DNA of 64,000 nt from Parapedobacter deserti (GTDB taxonomy: Bacteria; Bacteroidota; Bacteroidia; Sphingobacteriales; Sphingobacteriaceae), in NCBI RefSeq assembly GCF_042646065.1, contig NZ_JBHRTA010000009.1, positions 372,001-436,000 of the forward strand, in the 5' to 3' direction. Shown piece by piece: positions 1 to 9,162 of this stretch (the stretch's first letter is position 1; each line of letters begins with the position of its first letter). The notes under the pieces were generated by a model, which saw nothing but the letters and a program-made list of their open reading frames with translations, did no database searches and was not told where the DNA came from. The position numbers were made by a program, and so were the translations under genes.

Positions 1-2774
1 TTTACCGCTTTTTTAACCTTGTCCTTTACTTCCGTTCCGGCACGGTCTTCAAAGGCCCTGCCCACTACCGCAAGCTGCTGGGTGATGTGTTGTTTAGCGT
101 ATCCCGTGGCGGTACTGCTGCTTTCCTTTCGAGAAATGATATCCAGGGAAATGTTGCGGTTCCTGAATTTGCGGCAAATATAAGGCCATGCACCCATATT
201 TTCCGGTTCTTCTTGTACCCAAAAGAATTCGGTAGCGTGTTTGTACTTGTTGCGGACCCCGCGGAGTCTATCCATCGGAGTGGGGTAGAGCTGTTCTACA
301 CGTACGATGGCCACGTCGTTGCGTTGGTCAGCCTGCTGTTTTTCAAGCAAGTCGTAATAAATTTTGCCTGAACAGAAGAGCACCCGACGTACGTCAGCTG
401 ATTTTACATAGCTGTCGTCGATGACTTCCTGAAACTGCGATTTGAGTCCGAAATCCGCAACCGGGCTAACTACCTTGGGATGTCGCAATAGGCTTTTAGG
501 CGTAAAAACCACGAGTGGCTTGCGAAAATCGCGCTTGATCTGCCGACGCAGCACATGGAAGAAGTTGGCTGGCGTGGTGCAATTTACAATTTGCATGTTA
601 TTTTCGGCGCATAATTCCAAAAAGCGTTCGATACGTCCAGAAGAGTGTTCGGGACCCTGGCCCTCCAATCCATGGGGCAGAAGCATGACCAGCCCGTTTG
701 AACGCCGCCATTTGGTCTCGGCGCTTGAAATGTATTGGTCGACAACAATCTGTGCACCATTGTAAAAGTCACCGAATTGAGCTTCCCATATGGTTAGCGA
801 ATGTGGATTTGCCAGCGCATAGCCGTATTCAAAGCCTAATACGCCATATTCTGAAAGGTGCGAATTGTAAATGTTGAACCGCTCGCCTCCATCAATCTGC
901 TGCAATGGGATGTATTCCTCTTCGGAGTCTTCAAGCGTCAGGACCGCATGTCGGTGCGAAAATGTGCCCCGTTCGACGTCTTGTCCGATCACCCGTACGC
1001 GAGCACCTTCATTCAGCAACGTAGCGTATGCCATGAGCTCGCCCATGGCCCAATCGAACCGTTTAGTCTCAACCATCTTCAGCCGTTCGTCGAACAAACG
1101 GGAAATTTTTCGGAAAAACTTTTTGTCCTTTGGTAGGGTAGATATTTCTTTGGCGACGGCTAAAAACGTCTTTTCTGATACCCCGGTTTTTGCCGGGACG
1201 AAGATATCGTCGTATTTCGCTTTGCGAAGTCCTTTCCATGCACCGGAGTACATGGGGTTATCCTGGGTCAGATTTTTGTCTTCTTTTGACTCATCAAGGC
1301 GCTCCTGAAGCAGCTTGCGGAAATCTTTCTCCATTTCCTTGGCCAAATTAGCATCTACGCTCCCTTGTTCCAATAACTTCTTGTTGTAAATCTCTCGCGG
1401 GTTAGGATGCTTCTCAATAGCCTTGTACAACAACGGTTGTGTAAACTTAGGCTCATCAGCCTCGTTGTGGCCATACCGTCTGTAGCACAGAAGGTCTATA
1501 AAAACATCGGTATGGTACTTCTGTCGGTACTCTACTGCGAGGTTGATCGCATAGACCAACGCTTCAACGTCGTCCCCGTTCACGTGAAATACGGGTGATA
1601 ACGTCACTTTCGCTACATCGGTACAATATGTTGACGACCTGCCGTCTTTGAAGTTGGTGGTAAAACCAACTTGGTTGTTGACCACAATGTGAATCGTGCC
1701 GCCGGTGCGGAAGCCTTCCAGCTTTGACATTTGGATGACCTCGTAAACGATGCCTTGCCCGGCAATAGCCGCGTCTCCATGGATAAGTATAGGAGCGATT
1801 TTGGTTGCATCGCCATCGTATTTCATGTCGATTTTCGAGCGTACAATCCCTTCGACGACGGGGTCCACCGCTTCAAGGTGCGAAGGATTGGGCACCAGGC
1901 TTAGGTGTACACTAGCCCCGTTGTCCGTGGCGATATCCGTTGAGTAACCTAGGTGATACTTTACATCTCCGCCGAAATCTTGTTCGGCTTCTTCAGCATA
2001 GGTTTTGCCTTCGAATTCCGAAAAGATACTTTCGTACGATTTGCCCAGGATATTCGTAAGCACGTTCAGACGGCCTCGGTGGGCCATGCCGATCACAAAC
2101 TCCCGGATGCCCAAGTCGGCCCCTTTTTCAATGACCGAATCGAGGCCCGGGATGAGACTCTCGGCGCCTTCCAGAGAAAAACGCTTCTGTCCGAGAAACT
2201 TCGTGCCCAGAAAATTCTCGAACACCACAGCCTCGTTTAATTTCTTTAGGATGCGTTTTTTCTTTTCAATGGTAAAGTTAGCGGTATTCCGCTCGCCCTC
2301 CATACGTTCTTGCAGCCACTTTATTTTTTCGGGGCTGCGGATGTACTTGAATTCGGCACCGATCGAACGGCAATAGGTATCTTCAATCAGTTGGCGGATA
2401 TCGCGCAACTTTGCGGGTCCCAATCCTACCTCAATGCCCGCGTTGAAGACCGTGTCCATATCCGCTTCGCTCAAGCCGAAAGTTTCCAATTCCTTGCCAG
2501 GATAGTATTTGCGGCGTTCGCGTACGGGGTTCGTTTCAGTGAAAAGGTGGCCGCGGTCCCTGTAGCCATTGATCATGTTCAGTACGTTGATCTCCTTCAG
2601 TACGTGGTCAGGCGTTGCAGGGGCTTTATTGGCGTAACCGTTCTGGCCAAAGTCAAATCCTTCAAAAAACTTTCGCCAACCAAAATCAATAGCATCGGGA
2701 TCTTCTTTATATGCTTTGTATAACGAATCGATGAAGGCCGAATCCGCGTTACTTAAGTAAGAAAGCTTGTCCAT
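1..2774 (-). CDS. sucA: 2-oxoglutarate dehydrogenase E1 component (3' end outside window)
   Basis: Thiamine-diphosphate E1 subunit of the 2-oxoglutarate dehydrogenase complex: it decarboxylates 2-oxoglutarate in the TCA cycle and passes the succinyl group to the E2 lipoyl subunit. The reverse frame is open from an ATG at 2774 to the window edge (924 codons), starting MDKLSYLSNADS. The family-typical GMAHRGRLNVL segment lies near residue 226, HGDAAIAGQG near residue 326 and a transketolase-like pyrimidine domain in the C-terminal half (TPANFFHVLRRQ). Bacterial E1o proteins are about 930 residues, so only a few C-terminal codons are missing. A TAnnTTTG promoter box lies 25 bases upstream. sucB would be expected just beyond the left edge (inference). 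Confidence 0.97.
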   Translation of the reverse strand, partial: MDKLSYLSNADSAFIDSLYKAYKEDPDAIDFGWRKFFEGFDFGQNGYANKAPATPDHVLKEINVLNMINGYRDRGHLFTETNPVRERRKYYPGKELETFGLSEADMDTVFNAGIEVGLGPAKLRDIRQLIEDTYCRSIGAEFKYIRSPEKIKWLQERMEGERNTANFTIEKKKRILKKLNEAVVFENFLGTKFLGQKRFSLEGAESLIPGLDSVIEKGADLGIREFVIGMAHRGRLNVLTNILGKSYESIFSEFEGKTYAEEAEQDFGGDVKYHLGYSTDIATDNGASVHLSLVPNPSHLEAVDPVVEGIVRSKIDMKYDGDATKIAPILIHGDAAIAGQGIVYEVIQMSKLEGFRTGGTIHIVVNNQVGFTTNFKDGRSSTYCTDVAKVTLSPVFHVNGDDVEALVYAINLAVEYRQKYHTDVFIDLLCYRRYGHNEADEPKFTQPLLYKAIEKHPNPREIYNKKLLEQGSVDANLAKEMEKDFRKLLQERLDESKEDKNLTQDNPMYSGAWKGLRKAKYDDIFVPAKTGVSEKTFLAVAKEISTLPKDKKFFRKISRLFDERLKMVETKRFDWAMGELMAYATLLNEGARVRVIGQDVERGTFSHRHAVLTLEDSEEEYIPLQQIDGGERFNIYNSHLSEYGVLGFEYGYALANPHSLTIWEAQFGDFYNGAQIVVDQYISSAETKWRRSNGLVMLLPHGLEGQGPEHSSGRIERFLELCAENNMQIVNCTTPANFFHVLRRQIKRDFRKPLVVFTPKSLLRHPKVVSPVADFGLKSQFQEVIDDSYVKSADVRRVLFCSGKIYYDLLEKQQADQRNDVAIVRVEQLYPTPMDRLRGVRNKYKHATEFFWVQEEPENMGAWPYICRKFRNRNISLDIISRKESSSTATGYAKQHITQQLAVVGRAFEDRAGTEVKDKVKKAV

Positions 2775-2798
2775 TTAGTTGTTTGTGCAATAATGCGT

Positions 2799-2806
2799 CA
2801 AAGTTA
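2799..2806 (-). promoter_or_regulatory. sigma-A -7 box for sucA
   Basis: On the minus strand the bases read TAACTTTG, a match to the Bacteroidota -7 consensus TAnnTTTG, 25 bases upstream of the sucA ATG. A TTG lies 24 bases further upstream, slightly beyond the usual spacing, so only the -7 element is well supported. Confidence 0.5.
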
Positions 2807-2890
2807 TAATTATTAAATTGTTTACCATAGCAATATCCCACAATTTTATAGCCAAATTTTGATTCCAGGGAGATTTTTTGCGATCTTCAA

Positions 2891-4141
2891 TTACTCGAAA
2901 GCAGCTGTTTCCCTCGGGTAGAATTGCGTGGTCAGCTTCTTGATGTCTACTTGCTTATTGTCTTTCATGCTGCTGCCCACGCCTGCCAGGTGGGCCCAAT
3001 TGCCATAGTTGTTGGCGGGTGTGTAATCTAGAAGTTTCTCTTCGAACCACGCAGCGCCTTTAAGCCAGCTGACTTTCAGTTCATGGATGAGATAAGTGCC
3101 AGTGATCTGCCGCTCATGATGCGGGATGTGTCCGGTCTCATGCAGCTGTTGCATGCTTTGATCAATAATCGCTATGCCGGTTTTTCCAGCTTTCCAACGG
3201 TTAAAGTTTTTTTCTTCGTCTTGACTGACAGGTTGTGGGCTGTTGGTCAGGCCGCCACGCTGGAAGAAACGATTGCCGTGTTTTTTGAACATGAACCGGT
3301 AGTAATCACGCCACATCAATTTAACGATGATGTGCTCAACGCGCTTTTTATCAAACGTCGTCTTTTCGGCTTCTTTTGCAGCGTGGTATAGCGTATTGGG
3401 AGACAATGCGCCGACAGCGATGTAGGGTGACAGACCGGAATAATCGGGCGTGAGCGCTTGGCCGTATAGGAATGCCTGCATACGCTTTAGAGCCACCGAT
3501 TCACCGCCTATAAACTGTAAGGTAGACGCCAGTTCGACCTCCGTTTTATCGAATCCAAGTTCGGATAGGGTGGGAAGGAAACCGGCATCGAGTTCCGCGG
3601 GGGTTTTAATCGTATCTGGGCTTCCCAATTGTGGCCTGATGGCGCTTTCCCTTTCGGTCTTTTTCTTGAACAACGCAAAGGCGTCGGGAATATCTCTTAT
3701 CGGGAATGGCAGGTCTTCCTTGTGGTACAGGGTGTGGCCGATAAAATGCCTAAGGTTGATCTGCATCTTCCATAGCGCTTCTTCGACAAGCGCCGAAATG
3801 CGTGTCTCCTCGTAGGCTACTTCGCGGTGATGATATACCTCATCGGCCTGGTATTTTTCCGCAAGTTGGGGAAGCACTACTTCAGGATAACCATGAGCGA
3901 TAACTAAATCGCCCCCAAGCTGGCGGAGACTATGTTGCAATTCGGTCACATTTTCACGGAGAAAGGCAGCCCGCAGCACGCCAGTTTTTTTGGTGCCGTA
4001 TTTCGTATCGCAAAAATATCTAGGGTCAAAGCAATACACCGGAACAACTTGGTGGCTGCGCTCAACTGCACGAAGCAGAACCTCGTTGTCGTGGATGCGC
4101 AAATCATTTCTGAACCAAACCAAGATTGTCCTTTTGTCCAT
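2891..4141 (-). CDS. DASH-type cryptochrome/photolyase
   Basis: Flavoprotein of the photolyase/cryptochrome superfamily; DASH members repair cyclobutane dimers, chiefly in single-stranded DNA, using FAD and an antenna. The 416-residue protein starts with a photolyase alpha/beta domain (LVWFRNDLRIHDN, residues 8-19) and continues with the FAD-binding helical domain: SGLSPYIAVGALS (235-247), KLMWRDYYRFMF (274-285) and NNYGNWAHLAGVG (377-389), all closest to DASH. The usual HNRxR/SNRGRQ segment is replaced by PHHERQ (340-345), so the Asn that contacts flavin N5 in E. coli photolyase aligns with His341. It is monocistronic. DASH assignment is good; retained repair activity is uncertain. Confidence 0.9.
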   Translation of the reverse strand: MDKRTILVWFRNDLRIHDNEVLLRAVERSHQVVPVYCFDPRYFCDTKYGTKKTGVLRAAFLRENVTELQHSLRQLGGDLVIAHGYPEVVLPQLAEKYQADEVYHHREVAYEETRISALVEEALWKMQINLRHFIGHTLYHKEDLPFPIRDIPDAFALFKKKTERESAIRPQLGSPDTIKTPAELDAGFLPTLSELGFDKTEVELASTLQFIGGESVALKRMQAFLYGQALTPDYSGLSPYIAVGALSPNTLYHAAKEAEKTTFDKKRVEHIIVKLMWRDYYRFMFKKHGNRFFQRGGLTNSPQPVSQDEEKNFNRWKAGKTGIAIIDQSMQQLHETGHIPHHERQITGTYLIHELKVSWLKGAAWFEEKLLDYTPANNYGNWAHLAGVGSSMKDNKQVDIKKLTTQFYPRETAAFE

Positions 4142-4164
4142 GATTGATTGTGGATTAAATCCTA

Positions 4165-4172
4165 CAAATATA
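4165..4172 (-). promoter_or_regulatory. sigma-A -7 box for the photolyase gene
   Basis: The minus strand reads TATATTTG, matching TAnnTTTG, 23 bases upstream of the photolyase ATG. No convincing -33 TTG is seen. Confidence 0.45.
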
Positions 4173-4259
4173 AGGTTTATTATTGATGAATGGCAGACAG
4201 CGCTGGGAGGAGCATGAAATTGACAATTAAATCACAATTCGTTTTCCGACAAGAAATGT

Positions 4260-4267
4260 TAAATTTG
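4260..4267 (+). promoter_or_regulatory. candidate sigma-A -7 box in the 4142-4361 divergent region
   Basis: TAAATTTG matches TAnnTTTG. It would give a leader of roughly 90 bases before the epimerase-like gene at 4362. No clear -33 element. The rest of this 220-base divergent region holds nothing else I can recognise. Confidence 0.3.
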
Positions 4268-4361
4268 CACAGAATAGCTGTTTACCGGAAACATAATCTG
4301 CTCTTATTTGTATTTAGCTAATGTATAAACCAAGCCGCCTCAAAAATGGTGAGAATTGCGT

Positions 4362-5231
4362 ATGAAAATCCTGATAACCGGCCTTAATAATTATTTAGCA
4401 CGAAACATTTCGGTATGTCTTGCAGAGGAAGGTCATCAGGTAACCTGTCTGATCAGAAGCAAGCGCTTATTCTATAAGCACGTACCAGGGAAATATGCTA
4501 TCTCTATGATAGAAGGCGATTTGTTCAAGGGTGCGCTCCCCGCCGATGTTGATAAAGAAACCCGTGTTGCCTTTTATTTCAACCAGTCGCCTGTGAATGA
4601 AATAGACATCCGGCTGGAGATGGAGTTAATTGCCCTGCAGAAGTACATCCGTGCCCTGCGGATTACCGCATGTGAGCACTTGATTTATGTCACGAAGCTG
4701 TCTGATGAAAATGTAGGCAAAATTAAGTCCTACATCGGGCGAAGCGGCTTGGACTTCACGATTATCCGGATCAGCAATATCATCGGTAAGGGCTCAGCCC
4801 TGATGAACATCCTCTCAAACTTGGCAAAACAGCGGTTAGTCGTGCTGCCTAAGGAATTTGCCACGAGCCGCTGCCAACCCATTCACCTGTTGGATGTGTG
4901 TGCGTATCTGAACAAAATTATGTTGGATACAGCGGCCTATGGAAAGACGTTTGATATAGGCGGCCCTGAAGTGATGACTTATAAGGAAGCATTCGAACGT
5001 TACCTTGTTGTCGCCAAATTGAAAAAAAGAGTCTGGGCTTTACCGGGTTTAGGTGTGCCGCTGTCGATTTTCTTCGGAAGACACATTTACAAGTTTGAGC
5101 AGGACGTATCCGTTGCATTTATTGCTTACATGACGAAAGACCTGGTCACGGTAAACAATGGGCTGGGTGCGCTTTATCCGGTCGACTTGTCTCCCTTCAA
5201 TGCTTCCCTAAAATATGCCCTGGGTCTGTAA
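4362..5231 (+). CDS. NmrA/epimerase-like Rossmann protein (atypical SDR)
   Basis: A 289-residue protein resembling NAD(P)-binding NmrA/complex-I-NDUFA9-like atypical SDRs: an N-terminal beta-alpha-beta start (MKILITGLNNYLARN) and a segment SGLDFTIIRISNIIGKG typical of these folds. The usual GxxGxxG glycine loop is reduced to TGLNNYLA and no YxxxK catalytic pair is evident, so it may bind nucleotide weakly or act as a binding or regulatory protein. I chose the ATG at 4362; a TTG two codons upstream (4356) is also in frame. It lies 14 bases upstream of another Rossmann protein and is probably co-transcribed with it. No substrate can be proposed. Confidence 0.75.
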   Translation: MKILITGLNNYLARNISVCLAEEGHQVTCLIRSKRLFYKHVPGKYAISMIEGDLFKGALPADVDKETRVAFYFNQSPVNEIDIRLEMELIALQKYIRALRITACEHLIYVTKLSDENVGKIKSYIGRSGLDFTIIRISNIIGKGSALMNILSNLAKQRLVVLPKEFATSRCQPIHLLDVCAYLNKIMLDTAAYGKTFDIGGPEVMTYKEAFERYLVVAKLKKRVWALPGLGVPLSIFFGRHIYKFEQDVSVAFIAYMTKDLVTVNNGLGALYPVDLSPFNASLKYALGL

Positions 5232-5245
5232 ATTATAAAACCGTT

Positions 5246-6178
5246 ATGGGAAAGAACCTAGTTATGGGGAAGAAAGTGCTGGTTACTGGAGCGAGTGGTC
5301 TTGTAGGGCAGGCACTAATAAAAGCACTGGTAGATCGAAATTATGCGGTTAATGCTTTAAGCAGAAGCAACCGGCAAATCAATTCTCCAAGCGTATCATT
5401 TTATCGATGGGATGTCGCCGCAGGCGAGGTGGATCCATCCTGCATGGAAGGGGTGGAGTGTATCATTCACCTGGCGGGTGAAAGTATTGTCGGCTTGCCA
5501 TGGAGCAACAGGCGGAAACAAGCCATATTGGAAAGCCGAACAAAGTCCATTGGTATCCTGTATAGATTACTTGAAACGGTTGATGCGCATGAAGTTCGAA
5601 CAGTGATATCCGCATCTGCTGCTGGATATTACAGTGATCGGGGAGATGAATTAATGACTGAAGATAAGCTGCCTGCGAATGATTTTCTCGGCCAGACATG
5701 TGCACATTGGGAACGGGCGGTAGACGAGGGCCGTATGTTAGGACTACGTACCGTGTCGTTGCGGAGCGGCGTGGTGCTTTCTCCTCATGGTGGGGTCTAT
5801 GGCAAATTAGCTCCGATGATTAAGAAAGGGCTGGGCGTAGTGCCCGGTTCAGGAACGCAATGGATTCCGTGGATACATATTGAGGATGCCGTGTCTATGT
5901 ATATTTTTGCGCTGGAGCATAATGGAATACACGGCGTATACAATATGGCGGCACCTGAGCAGATCACTTTTTCGGCATTTATCCGCGCGATAGCCAAACG
6001 ATATAAGCGACCATTGTGGTTGCCAAAAGTTCCAAGCTTTTTACTTAGGGCATTCTTGGGTCAGATGAGCGACATGCTTCTGAGCAGTACGCGGATGTCT
6101 GTGGAAAAGATCCGAAATGCAGGGTTCAAATTCCGTTACCCACAAATAAACAGCGCTCTCGGAGCGCTGGACTCTTAG
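5246..6178 (+). CDS. TIGR01777-family epimerase/nucleotide-binding protein
   Basis: A 310-residue member of the TIGR01777 (YfcH-like) group of extended-SDR proteins. Visible are the Rossmann loop VTGASGLVGQAL near the N terminus, IHLAGESI, SASAAGYY, and the C-terminal DUF1731-type segment (KVPSFLLRAFLGQMSDMLLSS). Molecular function in the family is not settled; some members are linked to cell division inhibition or chloroplast development. Two ATG codons (5246 and 5264) are possible; the second has GGGAAAG upstream and gives the more usual short N terminus. It follows the atypical SDR gene closely. A perfect 8-bp hairpin (6151-6169) sits inside the last codons without a T tract. Confidence 0.85.
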   Translation: MGKNLVMGKKVLVTGASGLVGQALIKALVDRNYAVNALSRSNRQINSPSVSFYRWDVAAGEVDPSCMEGVECIIHLAGESIVGLPWSNRRKQAILESRTKSIGILYRLLETVDAHEVRTVISASAAGYYSDRGDELMTEDKLPANDFLGQTCAHWERAVDEGRMLGLRTVSLRSGVVLSPHGGVYGKLAPMIKKGLGVVPGSGTQWIPWIHIEDAVSMYIFALEHNGIHGVYNMAAPEQITFSAFIRAIAKRYKRPLWLPKVPSFLLRAFLGQMSDMLLSSTRMSVEKIRNAGFKFRYPQINSALGALDS

Positions 6179-6217
6179 ACCGGCCGTGCGGTTGTCACAA
6201 ATCACCATCGCCTTAGC

Positions 6218-6883
6218 TTACCTTGCCTTCACGGTGCTTTTGCCGTCCCTACCAGGCGAACCAGAATACACCGTGCCCTGAGCGAGGTTGCCCAACGGCC
6301 TGCCGGATGAACCGATATTGATCAAGCTATAAATGTTCCGGAGATCATTTTGCGGATTTACGCGGTAACCGCCGGCACGGGTATCTATATGAAGATAGTG
6401 GGGCGCTTTTCTATCATCGGTTTGCGGTACTATACCCTCATCGTGGTAAACGAAGGTTACATCTCCTCCGTCGCCATTCGGGTGTGTACGCGACCCATTG
6501 TTGTTCGCATCGTGGCCACCTGCTAAAACATAAAGTGCGCCGAGTTGCTCAAATCGCATATCAATGTCAAAGTCGGTTCCGTTGTTTTTACCGTCCGTAC
6601 CGAATATATAAGCCCGCTTCCCGATTTCGGCATGCCCTACTTCAAGCTTCACATCTTTCTTGCCGAAAAATACGAGCTGGCTTCGGTCTTTCATGATCAA
6701 CGTGTCAATACGCACTGTCAATGACGAGTCTTTGCCTCCAAGTACCTCTTTTTTCTTTTTACCGATTTCCAGTTTAGAAATATGTATTGCCCTACTTTTA
6801 CGGGTAGTATCGGGCTGCTGTGCGAAAGCAGCAACACCACCACCAATCAATATGCAAGCAAGGATGATTTTCATCGCTGTCAT
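6218..6883 (-). CDS. secreted hypothetical protein
   Basis: I do not recognise a named family. The 221-residue product has a clear signal peptide (MKIILACILIGGGVAAFAQ, using the internal Met codon at 6874) followed by a mature part rich in beta-prone segments, lysine and Asn/Gly (for example DGKNNGTDFDIDMRFEQLG and GGHDANNNGSRTHPNG). The C terminus is Gly/Pro/Ser-rich (SSGRPLGN, SGSPGRDGK). It probably acts in the periplasm or at the cell surface. It is divergent from the TonB-dependent receptor at 7017 with 133 bases between them, which may mean shared regulation; this is inference. Confidence 0.7.
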   Translation of the reverse strand: MTAMKIILACILIGGGVAAFAQQPDTTRKSRAIHISKLEIGKKKKEVLGGKDSSLTVRIDTLIMKDRSQLVFFGKKDVKLEVGHAEIGKRAYIFGTDGKNNGTDFDIDMRFEQLGALYVLAGGHDANNNGSRTHPNGDGGDVTFVYHDEGIVPQTDDRKAPHYLHIDTRAGGYRVNPQNDLRNIYSLINIGSSGRPLGNLAQGTVYSGSPGRDGKSTVKAR

Positions 6884-7016
6884 GGTTGCTTCCCTCTGTT
6901 TCGTGTCCTTGGGTTAGACTGTTTTGAACCGAAAAAGTTTAATTCGTGTTACAAAAGCGGTGATTGGCACAACATGTGCGCATATTGATTAATTTCGTTC
7001 AAAAGTTGTAAAAACC

Positions 7017-9086
7017 ATGATTCGTGCCATTACCTTCTTCTTTGCTACATTTTCGGTTTCCTGTTTTGCTCAGCCGGTTAAGGATACGACCACACACTTG
7101 GAAGAAGTGACCGTCCGGGCCTATTTTGTGGACGAACCGTTATTGCGGCTTACTACCTCGGCCGGCGTGGTCGGCCGCGGCACCTTGGAGCAGCAGAGCG
7201 GCCACTCGTTAGTGCCTGCTTTTAACACGGTGCCCGGCGTACGGATGGAAGAGCGTTCCCCGGGTAGTTACCGGCTTTCGCTTCGGGGAAGCCTGCTCCG
7301 TTCGCCGTTTGGCGTTCGGAACGTAAAGATATATCTCGATGAGATTCCGCTAACGGATGCAGGAGGCAATACCTATTTGAATCTGCTCGATCCGGATGGT
7401 GTAGACCGTATCGACGTGCTGAAAGGTCCGGATGGGAGTTTGTTCGGCGCCAACTCAGGCGGTGTGGTACTTATCAGGCCTGAAGGGATGGGTGAGGATA
7501 ATGGCTACAACGGCTCGCTGCGGGTCAACGGCGGATCATTCGGCCTTTTTCAGGAACAACTATCGGTGAAGTTCAACCCTTCGCCTACTTATCAGTTCGG
7601 CGTTAACCAGGCGTACCAGCGTGCCGACGGGTATCGGGAGAACTCAGCGATGACACGGGCTACCTTCCAAACCGTTCAGCGGTGGAACTATATGCCAACC
7701 GGTGAATTGCGGCTGATCGCGTTGTATTCCGATCTGCAGTATAGAACGCCCGGAGGGCTGACTGAAGCGCAATATGCAGAGAATCCGAGGTTTGCACGTC
7801 CCGCTACCGCTGCGATTCCCGGAGCCGCGGAGCAACAGGCTGGCATTATCAACAAATCGCTGATCGGGGGCTTGGTGCATGATGTGCAAATCAGTGACAA
7901 GTTCAAGCATGTGTTCAGTATTTTCGGCACCCACACCGATTTTAGTAATCCGTTTATTACCAACTATGAAGTAAGGGACGAGTATAATTTCGGCGTACGT
8001 ACATACCTTGACTATGCGGCTGGCAACCCGGATGCCTTTTTATGGCGATTCAATGCCGGACTCGAATGGCAGCAGGGCGGTACAGATATTGCCAACTATG
8101 ACAACCATGGTGGCTCTAAGGGCGACGAACAGGCAATCGATGCATTGAAAAGCCACCAACATTTCTATTTTGTACGCCTGAGCGCCGATGTGCGCAACCG
8201 GTTAACGATGGAAGCCTCCCTCAGCCTAAATTACTACCGGTATGGATATAAATCTGATTTTCCGATCAGTGAACCTTTGTTTACCGACCGGCGATTTGAC
8301 GCGGAGTGGATGCCAAGGGCAGCGTTGTCTTACATGTTTATGCCCCAGCTATCGGGACGCCTATCTGTCTCTCGCGGGTATTCTCCGCCCACCATTGCCG
8401 AAATACGGCCATCAGATAATATCGTCAATACGGCGCTGGAGGCGGAAACTGGATGGAATTACGAAGCCGGTTTTCGCTGGCAGACGCCTAATCGGCACGT
8501 GTTTGTAGACGGGGCTGTCTTTTACTACAGAATGGAAGATGCGATTATCCGTCAACTGCGTGAAACAGGAGCCGAGTTTTTTGACAACGCCGGCGGAGTC
8601 ATCCAACGGGGTGTAGAGCTGTCGGCTGTCGCATGGGTGGTTGAACCGCGTCGGCAGGGTGTCCTTAGGGGCGTACAGGTCGGCACCAACCTTACGCTTA
8701 GCCGGTTCCGGTTCGGCAACTATCGGGTAGCAGATGATGATTTTACCGGCAACAACCTTACGGGCGTGCCGGGCAGCACTGTGGTAAGTAGTCTGCTGAT
8801 TCGGTTTCCCTTTGAAATCAGCGGCTATGTCTTACACAACTATACGGCTGCTATCCCCCTTAACGATGCCAATACGGTCTTTGCCGACCCCTACCACCTG
8901 TTGCAGGCAAAAGTGAAGTGGGAAACAGCATTGAACCAGCGTTTGACATTGCAGGTATTTGCCGGCGGGGATAACCTGCTGAACCAGCGATATAGCCTAG
9001 GCAACGATATCAACGCTTTTGGTGGCCGGTTCTTTAATGCAGCGGCACCGCGCAATTTCTACGGTGGGGTTGTGCTGCGCTATTAG
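7017..9086 (+). CDS. TonB-dependent outer-membrane receptor
   Basis: Outer-membrane gated channel for an iron-siderophore, vitamin or other ligand, energised by TonB-ExbBD. The 689-residue protein has a signal peptide (residues 1-19), a TonB-box-like stretch (LEEVTVRA, 28-35), a plug domain (residues about 50-155, with LRGSLLRSPFGVRNVKIYLDEIPLTD split over the plug core and RIDVLKGPDGSLFGANSGGVV) and a C-terminal beta-barrel ending in aromatic YGGVVLRY. It lacks the CarboxypepD-like N-terminal extension of SusC proteins and has no SusD neighbour, so it is more likely a metal or cofactor receptor than a glycan importer. The ligand is unknown. It is monocistronic and divergent from a secreted hypothetical. 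Confidence 0.92.
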   Translation: MIRAITFFFATFSVSCFAQPVKDTTTHLEEVTVRAYFVDEPLLRLTTSAGVVGRGTLEQQSGHSLVPAFNTVPGVRMEERSPGSYRLSLRGSLLRSPFGVRNVKIYLDEIPLTDAGGNTYLNLLDPDGVDRIDVLKGPDGSLFGANSGGVVLIRPEGMGEDNGYNGSLRVNGGSFGLFQEQLSVKFNPSPTYQFGVNQAYQRADGYRENSAMTRATFQTVQRWNYMPTGELRLIALYSDLQYRTPGGLTEAQYAENPRFARPATAAIPGAAEQQAGIINKSLIGGLVHDVQISDKFKHVFSIFGTHTDFSNPFITNYEVRDEYNFGVRTYLDYAAGNPDAFLWRFNAGLEWQQGGTDIANYDNHGGSKGDEQAIDALKSHQHFYFVRLSADVRNRLTMEASLSLNYYRYGYKSDFPISEPLFTDRRFDAEWMPRAALSYMFMPQLSGRLSVSRGYSPPTIAEIRPSDNIVNTALEAETGWNYEAGFRWQTPNRHVFVDGAVFYYRMEDAIIRQLRETGAEFFDNAGGVIQRGVELSAVAWVVEPRRQGVLRGVQVGTNLTLSRFRFGNYRVADDDFTGNNLTGVPGSTVVSSLLIRFPFEISGYVLHNYTAAIPLNDANTVFADPYHLLQAKVKWETALNQRLTLQVFAGGDNLLNQRYSLGNDINAFGGRFFNAAAPRNFYGGVVLRY

Positions 9087-9162
9087 CACGATGGACACTC
9101 TGCCTCTGCGATTACGTATTTACAAATATTATCCCTACTTTCGGAGCCAAAAAGATAGTATC

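Noticed and set aside
2310..2723. 137-codon plus-strand open frame over the sucA start
   Set aside because: Antisense to the conserved N-terminal part of sucA; no signal or domain in the product.
6151..6169. Perfect 8-bp hairpin with a TCG loop at the end of the TIGR01777 gene
   Set aside because: It is inside the last codons and is not followed by a T tract, so I do not call it a terminator.
9019..9162. In-frame extension of fbaA into the TonB receptor gene
   Set aside because: The extension shows no aldolase similarity and the ATG at 9163 gives the normal N terminus.
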